Of a stretch of DNA of 64,000 nucleotides, positions 37,632-46,279 are shown piece by piece. The translations under genes were made by a program, and so were the position numbers. This stretch comes from Herbidospora galbida (GTDB lineage Bacteria; Actinomycetota; Actinomycetes; Streptosporangiales; Streptosporangiaceae). The notes below the pieces were generated by a model that did not search any database, was not told the DNA's origin, and saw only the letters and a list, made by a program, of their open reading frames with translations. Numbering within the stretch: position 1 is the stretch's first letter; every line of letters begins with the position of its first letter. The DNA lies in contig NZ_SZQA01000036.1 in NCBI RefSeq assembly GCF_005233835.1, positions 1-64,000 of the forward strand. The letters are read 5' to 3'.

Positions 37632-38408
37632 ATGCCCGGACGGGTCAGATACGCGGCGGGCCGGCCGTGCTGGGTCGAGGTCGGCACCGCCGATCTCGCG
37701 CTCAGCGAGGAGTTCTACCACGGCGTGTTCGGCTGGGACTTCGAGCCGCGCGGGCGCAGCCACTCCACGGCGCTGCTGCGCGGCGAACCGGTCGCCGGGC
37801 TGGGCCCCGCCCGTCCCGGCGGGCCGGCCTGGCTGGTGCACATCGCGGCCGACGACATCGACGACTCGACCCGCCGCGCCGACGACGCCGGGGCCCGCGT
37901 GCTCGCCGGGCCCGAGCAGATCTTCGACGAGGGCCGCGAACAGGGCTGGCGGACGGTTCTGGCCGACCCCTCCGGGGCCGAGTTCGCGTTATGGGAACCC
38001 GTCGCGCTCGAAGGCGCGGGGGTGCGCGGGGCGCCGGGGGCCTTCTGCTGGACGGAACTGGCCGCCCGCGACGCCGACGAGGCCTCGGCCTTCTACGGCC
38101 GGCTCTTCGGCTGGCACGCGCGGCGGGCGCCGTTCCTGAGCGGCAGTGGCAGCTACACCGAGTTCGACCTCAAGCGGTCGAAGACGACGGTGGCCGGGAT
38201 GGTCGAGATGACCGACGCGTGGCCGCCGGAGATCCCGCCCCATTGGATGGTCTACTTCGCGGTCGCCGACTGCCAGGAGGCCTGCCGGATCGTGGCCGAC
38301 CTGGGGGGAACCGTCCAGGTCCCGCCCTTCGACCTGCCCTCGGGCTGGGCCGCCGTGGTCACCGACCCGGCCGGGGCGGTCCTGTCGCTGATCGAGTTGA
38401 ACTCGTGA
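37632..38408 (+). CDS. two-domain VOC-family protein
   Basis: 258 residues, two consecutive glyoxalase-fold units: RPCWVEVGTADLALSEEFYH to LADPSGAEFALWEP, and FCWTELAARDADEASAFYGR to VVTDPAGAVLSLIELN. This is the common actinobacterial hydroxylase-like VOC duplication. ATG 37632 follows GGAGAG; the frame is open upstream but with poor coding sense. Substrate unknown. Confidence 0.85.
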   Translation: MPGRVRYAAGRPCWVEVGTADLALSEEFYHGVFGWDFEPRGRSHSTALLRGEPVAGLGPARPGGPAWLVHIAADDIDDSTRRADDAGARVLAGPEQIFDEGREQGWRTVLADPSGAEFALWEPVALEGAGVRGAPGAFCWTELAARDADEASAFYGRLFGWHARRAPFLSGSGSYTEFDLKRSKTTVAGMVEMTDAWPPEIPPHWMVYFAVADCQEACRIVADLGGTVQVPPFDLPSGWAAVVTDPAGAVLSLIELNS

Positions 38409-38417
38409 GAAGACTGT

Positions 38418-38455
38418 GGCCGGCCCGGTCGAGCGGAGTGGTGGCCGGGCCGGCC
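38418..38455. terminator. bidirectional terminator between VOC gene and sigma factor gene
   Basis: GGCCGGCCCGG (38418-38428) pairs perfectly with CCGGGCCGGCC (38445-38455) across a 16-nt loop, exactly between two convergent genes. Confidence 0.6.
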
Positions 38456-38500
38456 GGGGACGGTGCGGGTCGGGAGCGTGACCCCGTACCGGGAGGTCTG

Positions 38501-39736
38501 CTAGCTCGCCCAGTCGAGGAGCGGGCGGGCGTTGCTGGGGTGGCGGAGCTTGGAGAGGCTCTCCTTCTCCAGCTGGCGGATGCGTTCCCGGGTCAGGCCC
38601 AGGTGCTTGCCGATCTCGTCGAGCGTGTGCGGCTTGCCGTCGGCCAGCCCGAAGCGCAGCGCCATGATCTTGGCCTCGCGCGGCGACAGGTTGTTCAGCA
38701 CGCCCTTGAGCTGCTCGGCCAGCAGCTGCCGGTCGACCACCTCGGAGGCCTCCAGGGAGTCGACGTCCTCGATGAGGTCGCCGATCCGGGTCTCGCCGTC
38801 CTCGCCGATGGTGCTGTCGAGGCTGATCGGCTGACGGCTGGTGCGGAGCAGCTCCTCGATCTGGTCGGGGGTCTTGTCGAGCTCCACCGCCAGCTCCTCG
38901 GGCGTGGGTTCGCGGCCGAGGCGCTGGTGCATGTCACGCTCCACGCGGGAGAGCTTGGAGAGCATCTCCAGTACGTGGACCGGAAGCCGGATGGTCCGGG
39001 CCGAGTCGGCGAAGCCGCGCTGGATGGCCTGCCGGATCCACCACATGGCATAGGTCGAGAACTTGAAGCCCTTGGTGTAGTCGAACTTCTCCACGGCCCT
39101 TATGAGGCCGAGGTTGCCCTCCTGCACCACGTCGAGCAGGGCCATGCCCCGGTCGGTGTACTTCTTGGCCACCGAGACCACCAGGCGGAGGTTGGCCTCC
39201 AGCATGTGGTCCTTGGCGCGGCGCCCGTCCTCGATGACCCATTCCAGGTCCTCGCGCTCGACGGCCGACAGCCGCTTGCCGGTCTCCTCGGCCAGGTCGA
39301 GCTTGTACTCGGCGTACAGGCCCGCTTCGATGCGGCGGGCGAGCTCGACCTCCTGGGCGGCGGTGAGCAGGGTGCGGCGGCCGATGGACTTCAGGTAGGT
39401 GTGGACGGAGTCGCCCATCGCCGAGGACGTGTCGTCGAGGTCCACCCCGGCGGCCTCGGCCTCCACCTCGGCGTCGGCGGGCTCCGCCTCGTCCTTGACA
39501 GGGGTCGTAGCCTTCGTAGTGTCGTCGGGGCTCTCTCCGAGGCTCACTCCGGCCTCGGTGAGGCCGCGCAGGATGCCACGGGCCTTGGTCGCGCTCACGC
39601 CGGCGTCGGAGAACGCCTCGCGCAGCTCGGTCAGGGAAAGGTGACCCTGCTTGCGACCCCGCTCCAGGAGCTGGTCGAGAGTCGTCGGAACAGCCTCACG
39701 CGCGGGCGAGGCAGACGCCACGGCGGTTCGGGGCAT
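38501..39736 (-). CDS. RpoD-type RNA polymerase sigma factor
   Basis: 411 residues with all sigma70 regions: a region 1.1-like N-terminus (LDQLLERGRKQGHLSLTELR), region 1.2 DSVHTYLKSIGRRTLLTAAQE, region 2 LVVSVAKKYTDRGMALLDVV, NLGLIRAVEKFDYTKGFKFS and TYAMWWIRQAIQR, region 3 RTIRLPVHVLEMLSKLSR, region 4.2 TLDEIGKHLGLTRERIRQLE. The intact 2.4/4.2 elements and 1.1 indicate a principal or principal-like (group 1/2) factor recognising TTGACA/TANNNT promoters. GGAGGAGGT stands upstream of the ATG. Confidence 0.9.
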   Translation of the reverse strand: MPRTAVASASPAREAVPTTLDQLLERGRKQGHLSLTELREAFSDAGVSATKARGILRGLTEAGVSLGESPDDTTKATTPVKDEAEPADAEVEAEAAGVDLDDTSSAMGDSVHTYLKSIGRRTLLTAAQEVELARRIEAGLYAEYKLDLAEETGKRLSAVEREDLEWVIEDGRRAKDHMLEANLRLVVSVAKKYTDRGMALLDVVQEGNLGLIRAVEKFDYTKGFKFSTYAMWWIRQAIQRGFADSARTIRLPVHVLEMLSKLSRVERDMHQRLGREPTPEELAVELDKTPDQIEELLRTSRQPISLDSTIGEDGETRIGDLIEDVDSLEASEVVDRQLLAEQLKGVLNNLSPREAKIMALRFGLADGKPHTLDEIGKHLGLTRERIRQLEKESLSKLRHPSNARPLLDWAS

Positions 39737-39892
39737 GAGGACACCTCCTCCTTCGCGGAGATCAAAGATTCGTCGTCATGGGTTCTGGCAAAGCCCGGGC
39801 GCCCACGCGCCAACACGGCTGCTTTAGTAAGAACGCCAACGCCGGATATTTGTTCCCGTGTTACCTAAACCGCACGAAAATAGGCGGTCTGG

Positions 39893-40189
39893 TCAGTTGA
39901 GGGTCACTTCGACGCGGGGGATCTGCATGGGCTCGGCCTGTTCCAGGTTCTCGGGGGTCCAGTAGCCGCCGACCTCCTCGGGGTCGGTCTCGAGTTCCCT
40001 GACCACCACGTTGGAGGGGACGGGTTCCGGGGTGGGCGTGATTTCACCCGTGCCCCCGACGGTCTTCAGCAAACGCTGCTGTTCGAATTCGAGGCGCCCG
40101 GCCGACGCGGTCGCCGCCACGGCCACCCCGCCCACGACGATGACACCGACGATCCCTGCGGAGACCAGCATCCTCGGGGTCGGGATCAT
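39893..40189 (-). CDS. small membrane-anchored or secreted protein
   Basis: 98 residues. One N-terminal hydrophobic segment (MLVSAGIVGVIVVGGVAVAA) that may be an uncleaved anchor or signal, then a Pro/acidic extracellular-type region (TPTPEPVPSNVVV, DPEEVGGYWTPENLEQAEP). No family recognised. Alone between the sigma gene and menE. Confidence 0.6.
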   Translation of the reverse strand: MIPTPRMLVSAGIVGVIVVGGVAVAATASAGRLEFEQQRLLKTVGGTGEITPTPEPVPSNVVVRELETDPEEVGGYWTPENLEQAEPMQIPRVEVTLN

Positions 40190-40237
40190 GGGGCTGCTTC
40201 CTTTCGTCGGCGTACCTGATCGTATGACGGATGATTG

Positions 40238-41344
40238 TCATACTTGGTTCCGTATGGTGACCATATCGGGTTTGCCGTTGGGGAGCAGGGGCAACGCCGT
40301 GACCTGGACCAACGCCTTCGGCGCGGCATAGGCGGGCAGTTCCGACTTGGCATGGCTGCGCAGCTCCTCCAGCGTCGCCTCGCCCGCCACCACGGCCACC
40401 ACGATCTGCCCCCACTCGGGATCGGGGCGGCCGACCACGGCGACCTCCCGGACCTTGGGGTGGGTGGCCAGCACGTTCTGGACGACCCCGGCGACGACCT
40501 TCTGGCCGCCGGTGTTGATCACGTCGTCGGCGCGGCCCAGGATCCGCAGCTCCCCGTTCTCGATCTCGCCTAGGTCGCTCGTGGTGAACCACGGGCCGGT
40601 CAGGCGGGAGCCGAGGCGGTGGCCGTTCATGAGCATCGGACCGGCGATCATGACCCGGCCCTCGGCGTCGAGTTTGAGATCTACGTTGTCAAGGGGGCGG
40701 CCGTCGTACACGCAGCCGCCGCTGGTCTCGGTCATGCCGTAGGTGTGGAAGATCCGCGGGTGGCGGGCCTTCAGGTCGGCGGTGGCCGGGGCGCCGCCCA
40801 GCAGGATCGTGGTGAAGCCCGACACGTCGGGCAGGCGGCGCAGCTGGGTCGGCACCAGCGAGACGTGATCGGCCCCGGAGGCCGTCACCTTCCCGGGGTC
40901 GAAGGTCTCGTGGACGATCGGATCGGTGCCGCACAACAGTGCCCGCGTGATGACCTGGAGCCCCGACACGTGGGAAGGGGGCAGGCAGCACAGCCACCGG
41001 TCGCCGGCCTTCGCGCCGATGCGGTCGAGCGAGGCCCGCGCCGAGGCCAGCAGGGCCCGGGCCGAGAGCTCGACGCCCTTCGGGACCCCGGTCGACCCCG
41101 ATGTGGCGATGATCACGGCGGTGTCCTCTTCTGCCGGTACGCCCTCCGGGAGCACGCTCGTGCCGTCGGGTGTGGTGACATGGGTCGGCCGCAGCGTGTC
41201 GAACAGGGCCCTGACCGCCCGGTCGGGCAACGATGGCGCGACCGGCAGGATCGCCGGGCCGCCGCCGTCGAGCGCGGCGGCCACCGCCTCGGCGAGGGCG
41301 GGACCTGGCGGCAGGACAAGAGCGTGCACCGGACGATCGACCAC
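40238..41344 (-). CDS. menE: o-succinylbenzoate-CoA ligase
   Basis: About 368 residues from GTG 41344. ANL-superfamily adenylating enzyme of menaquinone synthesis that activates o-succinylbenzoate with ATP and CoA. P-loop AVIIATSGSTGVPKGVELS, YGMTETSGGCVYDGRPLDN, TSDLGEIENGELRILGRADD and the C-terminal Lys in LPNGKPDM. Short for the superfamily but normal for actinobacterial MenE. Divergent from menC, with which it shares a short promoter gap. Confidence 0.88.
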   Translation of the reverse strand: MVDRPVHALVLPPGPALAEAVAAALDGGGPAILPVAPSLPDRAVRALFDTLRPTHVTTPDGTSVLPEGVPAEEDTAVIIATSGSTGVPKGVELSARALLASARASLDRIGAKAGDRWLCCLPPSHVSGLQVITRALLCGTDPIVHETFDPGKVTASGADHVSLVPTQLRRLPDVSGFTTILLGGAPATADLKARHPRIFHTYGMTETSGGCVYDGRPLDNVDLKLDAEGRVMIAGPMLMNGHRLGSRLTGPWFTTSDLGEIENGELRILGRADDVINTGGQKVVAGVVQNVLATHPKVREVAVVGRPDPEWGQIVVAVVAGEATLEELRSHAKSELPAYAAPKALVQVTALPLLPNGKPDMVTIRNQV

Positions 41345-41389
41345 CTGGTCAGGGTAGCCGGGCCGGTGCCGGAGAACGGGGAGGGCGGC

Positions 41390-42310
41390 GTGGAGCTGCG
41401 GGTGTTCCGGATTCCCATGGTGGTCCGGTTCCGGGGGCAGACCGCACGGGAGGGCATCCTGATCAGGGGTCCCCACGGGTGGGGGGAGTTCTCCCCCTTC
41501 CCCGAGTACGGCCCGGCCGAGTGCGCCCGCTGGCTGGCCTGCGCGCGGGAGGCCGCGTTCGAGGGCTGGCCGAGCGCGGTGCGGGAGGTCGTGCCGGTGA
41601 ACACGACCGTGCCGGCGGTCGGGCCCGAGAAGGCCGCCGCGATGGTGCGCGCCTCGGGCTGCGCGACGGCCAAGGTCAAGGTCGCCGAGGCGGGCCAGAC
41701 GCTCGCCGACGACCTGGCCCGCGTCGAGGCGGTCCGTGACGCCCTGGGGCCGGGCGGGAAGGTCCGGGTCGACGCCAACGGCGGCTGGGACGTCGACGAC
41801 GCCGTCCGCGCGATCAAGGAACTCGACCGGTTCACCCTGGAGTACGTCGAGCAGCCGTGCGCGACCCTCGACGAGCTGGCCCGGGTCCGGCGGCGGGTCG
41901 ACGTGCCGATCGCCGCCGACGAGTCGATCCGCAAGGCGGAGGACCCGCTGAAGGTCAGGGCCGCCGAGGCGGCCGACATCGCGGTCGTGAAGGTGCAGCC
42001 GCTCGGCGGGGTCGCGAACGCCCTGCGGGTGGTGGAGGCGTGCGGTCTGCCGGCCGTCGTGTCGTCGGCCGTGGAGACCTCGGTGGGCCTGGCGGCGGGG
42101 CTGGCGCTGGCCGCCGCGTTGCCGGAATTGCCGTACGCTTGCGGACTCGGGACCATGTCGCTTCTGGCCGGGGATGTCGTGGCCGATCCGCTGGCCGAGG
42201 AGCTGGGGGTCCTGCGCGTGCGGCGTCCCGAGGTGGACGAAGACGCCCTGGCGCGTTTCGAGATCGAGTCGCCGGAGTGGATTCGGCGGATGGAGGGGGC
42301 CGCCGCGTGA
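41390..42310 (+). CDS. menC: o-succinylbenzoate synthase
   Basis: 306 residues, enolase superfamily. Catalytic set visible: Lys in TAKVKVAEAG, metal ligands Asp in RVDANGGWD, Glu in EYVEQPC, Asp in IAADESIRK, and the second Lys in IAVVKVQPLGG. It dehydrates SHCHC to o-succinylbenzoate. GTG 41390 has GGGGAGG 4 nt upstream. Its stop overlaps the menD start (GTGA). Confidence 0.92.
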   Translation: MELRVFRIPMVVRFRGQTAREGILIRGPHGWGEFSPFPEYGPAECARWLACAREAAFEGWPSAVREVVPVNTTVPAVGPEKAAAMVRASGCATAKVKVAEAGQTLADDLARVEAVRDALGPGGKVRVDANGGWDVDDAVRAIKELDRFTLEYVEQPCATLDELARVRRRVDVPIAADESIRKAEDPLKVRAAEAADIAVVKVQPLGGVANALRVVEACGLPAVVSSAVETSVGLAAGLALAAALPELPYACGLGTMSLLAGDVVADPLAEELGVLRVRRPEVDEDALARFEIESPEWIRRMEGAAA

Positions 42311-43947
42311 ATCCGGCTACCGCGCTGGCGACCGTACTCGTCGACGAACTGGCGTGGTGCGGGGTCACCGAGGCGGTGGTCGCACCCGGGTCCCGGTCGG
42401 CGCCCCTGGCGCTGGCGCTCCACGACGACCCCCGCATCCGGCTCCACGTGCGCACCGACGAACGCTCGGCCGGGTTCCTCGCGCTCGGGCTGGCCCGGCG
42501 CCTGGAGAAGCCGGTCGCGGTCGTCACCACATCGGGCACGGCCGCCGCGAACCTGCACCCCGCCGTGATCGAGGCGAGCGAGGCGGGGGTGCCGCTGCTG
42601 CTGCTGACCGCCGACCGGCCGCCGGAGCTGCGCGGGACGGGCGCCAACCAGACGATCGACCAGGTGAAGCTGTTCGGCTCGGCCGTGCGGTGGTTCGCCG
42701 AGATCGGGGTGCCCGAGGAGCGGCCGGGGCAGGTGGCCTACTGGCGGTCGCTGGCCTGCCGCGCCTTCCAGCGGGCCGAAGGTCCGGGCGATCCCGGTCC
42801 GGTGCACCTGAACGTGGCGTTCCGGGAGCCTCTCGTACCCGACGGGAACGACGACTGGCCCGAGACGCTCGACGCGAACGGGCCGTGGGTGCGGGCCAGG
42901 GTGGCGCCGCCGTCGTCGGCGCTGCACATCCCGGCGACCCGGCGCGGGGTCTTGGTGGTGGGCGACGGCGCGACCAACGTGCGGCGCTACGTCGCGGCGG
43001 CCGGGATGGCCGGCTGGCCGGTGCTGTCGGAGCCCAACGGCGGCGGCCGCTACGGCGACACCGCGATCTCGACCTACCACTTCCTGCTCGGCACCCCCGG
43101 GTTCGCCGAGGCCCACCAGCCCGACGTGGTCGTGACCCTCGGGCGTCCCGGCCTGTCGCGGCCCCTGCTGGCCTGGCTGAAGCGGGCCCAGGAACACGTC
43201 GTGGTGGCCCGCGACCTGACCCGGTGGCCCGATCCGACGCGGTCGGCCACCCAGGTGGCGCAGGCGGTGGAGATTCCCGTGGCGGCCGGCGGCGACCAGT
43301 GGCTGAACGCCTGGCGGCGGGCCGAGATGGCCGCCCGTCACGCCGTCGACGACGTGCTCGACGCGGGCGGGCTGAGCGAGCCCCGGCTGGCCCGCGACCT
43401 GGCGGCGATCATCCCGAACGGCTCGCTGCTGTTCTGCGGCTCCTCGATGCCCGTCCGAGACCTCGACCAGGCCATGCGGCCTCGGCGCGGGGTGCGGCTG
43501 ATGGCCAACCGGGGGGCGTCCGGGATCGACGGCCTGGTGTCGACGGCGGCCGGGGCGGCGCTGGCCCACCACGGGCGCGCCTACGCCCTGATGGGCGACC
43601 TGTCCTTCCTCCACGACCAGAACGGGCTGGTCATCGGGCCCCGGGAGCCCCGGCCCGACCTGTGCGTCGTGGTGGTCAACAACGACGGCGGCGGGATCTT
43701 CTCGCTGCTGCCGCAGTCGTCGCTCGGCGGGTCGTTCGAGCGGATCTTCGGCACGCCCCACGGCGTCGACCTGGGGTACCTCGCGGCGGCGACGGGCACG
43801 CCCTACAGCGTGGTCAGCGACCCCGACGATCTGGCCAAGGCGATCCGCGGCGAAGGGCCCCGCCTGGTGGAGGCCCGCACTGACCGGACCGCCAACGCGG
43901 CGGTCCACGTGGCGATGCGCGACGCCGTCAGGGCGGCGATCGGCTAG
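42307..43947 (+). CDS. menD: SEPHCHC synthase (2-succinyl-5-enolpyruvyl-6-hydroxy-3-cyclohexene-1-carboxylate synthase)
   Basis: 546 residues, thiamine-diphosphate enzyme. APGSRSAPLALAL and TTSGTAAANLHPAVIEA mark the pyrimidine domain, MGDLSFLHDQNG ... VVNNDGGGIFSLL the GD-x-NN thiamine-diphosphate motif. It condenses isochorismate with 2-oxoglutarate. GTG start overlaps the menC stop by 3 nt; operon menC-menD-dedA. Confidence 0.95.
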   Translation: MNPATALATVLVDELAWCGVTEAVVAPGSRSAPLALALHDDPRIRLHVRTDERSAGFLALGLARRLEKPVAVVTTSGTAAANLHPAVIEASEAGVPLLLLTADRPPELRGTGANQTIDQVKLFGSAVRWFAEIGVPEERPGQVAYWRSLACRAFQRAEGPGDPGPVHLNVAFREPLVPDGNDDWPETLDANGPWVRARVAPPSSALHIPATRRGVLVVGDGATNVRRYVAAAGMAGWPVLSEPNGGGRYGDTAISTYHFLLGTPGFAEAHQPDVVVTLGRPGLSRPLLAWLKRAQEHVVVARDLTRWPDPTRSATQVAQAVEIPVAAGGDQWLNAWRRAEMAARHAVDDVLDAGGLSEPRLARDLAAIIPNGSLLFCGSSMPVRDLDQAMRPRRGVRLMANRGASGIDGLVSTAAGAALAHHGRAYALMGDLSFLHDQNGLVIGPREPRPDLCVVVVNNDGGGIFSLLPQSSLGGSFERIFGTPHGVDLGYLAAATGTPYSVVSDPDDLAKAIRGEGPRLVEARTDRTANAAVHVAMRDAVRAAIG

Positions 43948-43956
43948 GGGAGTCGG

Positions 43957-44553
43957 ATGGGTCTCGAACACTGGCTGCAGTCGATCCCGGACCTCTGGAT
44001 CTACGTCGTCGTGGGTCTGGTCATCGGGGTCGAGAGTCTCGGCATTCCGTTGCCGGGGGAGATCGTGCTGGTCAGCGCGTCGCTCATGGCGGCCAAGGGG
44101 ATCGTCGACCCGCTGCTGGTCGGCGGGTGCGCGACCGCCGGCGCCATCGTCGGCGACTCGATCGGCTTCTCCATCGGCCATCGGGGCGGGCAGGGGCTGT
44201 TCGACCGGCTGGGTCGGCGGTTCCCCCGGCACTTCGGGCCCGGCCACGTCGGGCGGGCCAAGGCGCTGTTCCGGCGCTGGGGCGTGTGGGCGGTGTTCTT
44301 CGGGCGGTTCGTCGCGCTGCTGCGGATCCTGGCGGGGCCGCTGGCCGGGGCGCTCCATCTGCCGTATTGGCGGTTCCTGGCCGCGAACGTGCTCGGCGCG
44401 ATCCTGTGGGCCGGGGGGACCACGGCGGTCGTCTACTATCTGGGCGTCGCGGCCGAGCGGTGGCTGAAGCAGCTCTCCTGGGCGGCGCTGGCTCTGGTGG
44501 TCGTGTTCGGCCTGGTGACGATGGTGTGGGTGCGGCGGCGGGCCCGGTCGTAG
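43957..44553 (+). CDS. DedA-family membrane protein
   Basis: 198 residues, four to five membrane segments. Family marks: GIPLPGEIVLVSASLMA, GDSIGFSIGHRGG, FFGRFVALLRILAGPLAGAL and ANVLGAILWAGGTTAV, including the conserved Arg/Gly loop. DedA proteins are linked to lipid-carrier flipping and membrane homeostasis. Ten nt after menD and probably co-transcribed. Confidence 0.9.
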   Translation: MGLEHWLQSIPDLWIYVVVGLVIGVESLGIPLPGEIVLVSASLMAAKGIVDPLLVGGCATAGAIVGDSIGFSIGHRGGQGLFDRLGRRFPRHFGPGHVGRAKALFRRWGVWAVFFGRFVALLRILAGPLAGALHLPYWRFLAANVLGAILWAGGTTAVVYYLGVAAERWLKQLSWAALALVVVFGLVTMVWVRRRARS

Positions 44554-44599
44554 GAGGCCGGTCCCTTCGGGGATACGTGCAGGCCAATTCCCTACAATA

Positions 44600-44628
44600 T
44601 TGACAGGTATTAGGGGTATTTCTACGAT
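44600..44628 (+). promoter_or_regulatory. consensus-like promoter for the flavin reductase gene
   Basis: TTGACA at 44600-44605, 17-bp spacer, TACGAT at 44623-44628: the best match to the housekeeping consensus in the window. The GTG start follows 26 nt downstream with GAGAGGA as ribosome binding site. Confidence 0.65.
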
Positions 44629-44654
44629 GAAGGGACCTGAACGAGAGGAACACC

Positions 44655-45212
44655 GTGACGGCCGTGTCGGATTTCCCGCGCCCCAGGATCGGCGATGCGC
44701 CGGAACCATTCAGAGGTGGAACCATGAGAATCCCCCCCGACGTCGAGACCGACACCCGCGACCTCTTCCGCAGCGCCTTCCGCCGCCACGCCGCCGGAGT
44801 GGCCGTCGTCACCACGGCGGGGCCGGTCGGATTCACCGCCACCTCCCTAGCGTCCGTCTCGATGGAACCGCCGCTGGTCACCTTCGGCATCGGCCTGGGG
44901 TCGTCGAGCTGGCCCGCGATCCGTGACCGGGACAGCTTCGTCGTCCACATCCTGGGCGAGTCGCAGCGCGACCTCGCCACGCTGTTCGCGCGCAGCGGCG
45001 CCGACCGCTTCGGCCCGGAGACCAGGTTCGACACCCTCGACACCGGCGAACCCGTGCTCCACGGTGTGGCGGCGTGGCTGCGGTGCGAGATCAGGGAACG
45101 GTTCGTGGCGGGGGACCACCGCCTGGTGGTCGGCCTGGTCACCGAGGGGGAGACAATCCCCGGACGGCGGCCGCTGCTCTACCACGACGGCACCTTCGGA
45201 TCGTTCACCTAG
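44655..45212 (+). CDS. flavin reductase-like protein (split-barrel, FMN binding)
   Basis: 185 residues from GTG 44655, kept because promoter and ribosome binding site fit it; an in-frame ATG at 44724 is the alternative and would begin nearer the domain. FRSAFRRHAAGVAVVTTAGP, GFTATSLASVSMEPPLVTFG, SFVVHILGESQRDLA, VVGLVTEG and PLLYHDGTF are the FMN-reductase pattern. It may supply reduced flavin to a monooxygenase; no partner is adjacent. Confidence 0.85.
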   Translation: MTAVSDFPRPRIGDAPEPFRGGTMRIPPDVETDTRDLFRSAFRRHAAGVAVVTTAGPVGFTATSLASVSMEPPLVTFGIGLGSSSWPAIRDRDSFVVHILGESQRDLATLFARSGADRFGPETRFDTLDTGEPVLHGVAAWLRCEIRERFVAGDHRLVVGLVTEGETIPGRRPLLYHDGTFGSFT

Positions 45213-45221
45213 GAGACCCGG

Positions 45222-45635
45222 TTGTCCTTCCACGAACCGCTGCACCACGTCGTGCCCGCCGGGCTGTCGGACGAGACGGCCCAGACGTCCGGGATGTACC
45301 GGCGGGCGGCCATCAGCGGGCCGAGCGTGGGCTCGGCCAGACTCTGGATGGGGCAGACCCACGTCGCCCCGTCCACGCGATCGGCCGACCACCACCACGG
45401 CGACTCCGAGACCGCGATCTACGTCGTCAGCGGGCACCCGTCGTTCGTCTTCCTCGGCGACGACGGCGCGGAGCGGCGGATCGACACCTCGCCGGGCGAC
45501 TACGTGTTCGTGCCGCCGTTCACGCCCCACCGGGAGGAGAACCCGTCGCCCGACGAGGAGGCGGTGGTGGTGATCGCGCGGTCGTCGCAGGAGGCGATCG
45601 TGGTCAACCTCCCCTCCTTGGGATCTACTTTGTAA
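45222..45635 (+). CDS. cupin-domain protein
   Basis: 137 residues. Cupin motif 1 is DHHHGDSETAIYVVSGHPSF (three histidines for metal), motif 2 is PGDYVFVPPFTPHREENPS. TTG start 10 nt after the flavin reductase stop with GGAG upstream. Possibly a small dioxygenase or sugar-phosphate/ligand-binding protein working with the reductase; not established. Confidence 0.8.
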   Translation: MSFHEPLHHVVPAGLSDETAQTSGMYRRAAISGPSVGSARLWMGQTHVAPSTRSADHHHGDSETAIYVVSGHPSFVFLGDDGAERRIDTSPGDYVFVPPFTPHREENPSPDEEAVVVIARSSQEAIVVNLPSLGSTL

Positions 45636-45658
45636 AGGCACCGGGTCGGGGCTAGTCT
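45630..45658 (+). promoter_or_regulatory. promoter for the YigZ-family gene (leaderless type)
   Basis: TTGTAA at 45630-45635, 17-bp spacer, TAGTCT at 45653-45658; the GTG follows after 6 nt, so transcription would start at or next to the start codon. The -35 half lies in a 23-bp sequence repeated at 52815. Confidence 0.5.
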
Positions 45659-45664
45659 GTCGCG

Positions 45665-46279
45665 GTGCCGTACAAGACCCTCGACGACGTGGTCGAACAC
45701 GAGACGGAGGTGCGGCGGTCGCGGTTCGTCTGCGCCGTCGCGCCGGCCCCCTCGGAGCAGGCCGCCCGCGAGTTCATCACGGCCCGCCGCGCGCTCTACC
45801 CCGACGCCACCCACAACTGCACCGCCTACGTGATCGGCACCGGCGCGCGCCGCTCCGACGACGACGGCGAACCCGGCGGCACGGCCGGCACCCCGATGCT
45901 CGACGTGCTGCTCAAACGCGGCTACGCCGACGTGGTCACGGTGGTGACCCGCTTCTTCGGCGGCATCCTGCTGGGCGCCGGAGGGCTGGTGCGGGCCTAC
46001 GGCGGCGCGGTGGGGGAGACCCTCGACCGCGTGAGGCCGGTGACGATGGTCGAGGCCCGGCTGGTGACCGTCTCGATCGACCACGCCCACGCGGGCCGGC
46101 TCGAGAACGACCTGCGCGGCCGCTACGACGTGCGCGGGGTCACCTACGGGTCGGGAGTGGCCTTCGACGTCGCGGTGGCCGACCCCGCGGGCTTCGAGGA
46201 GTGGCTGGCCACCGCGACGGCCGGACGGGCGAGCGCGTCAGCGGGCGACCCGCTGTTCGTCCGTGCGGAAGACGCCTGA
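45665..46279 (+). CDS. YigZ/IMPACT-family protein
   Basis: 204 residues. UPF0029/IMPACT N-terminal domain: SRFVCAVAPAPSEQAAREFI, DATHNCTAYVIG, DDDGEPGGTAGTPMLDVLL and VVTRFFGGILLGAGGLVRAY, followed by the DUF1949-like ferredoxin fold. Conserved family of uncertain function linked to translation or nucleic-acid binding. The 3' end overlaps the convergent MFS gene by 42 bp. Confidence 0.9.
   Translation: MPYKTLDDVVEHETEVRRSRFVCAVAPAPSEQAAREFITARRALYPDATHNCTAYVIGTGARRSDDDGEPGGTAGTPMLDVLLKRGYADVVTVVTRFFGGILLGAGGLVRAYGGAVGETLDRVRPVTMVEARLVTVSIDHAHAGRLENDLRGRYDVRGVTYGSGVAFDVAVADPAGFEEWLATATAGRASASAGDPLFVRAEDA

Noticed and set aside
41113-44709. 1198-codon open frame on the minus strand
   Set aside because: Antisense to menC, menD, dedA and the start of the flavin reductase gene; composition is proline/arginine-rich with no recognisable domain.
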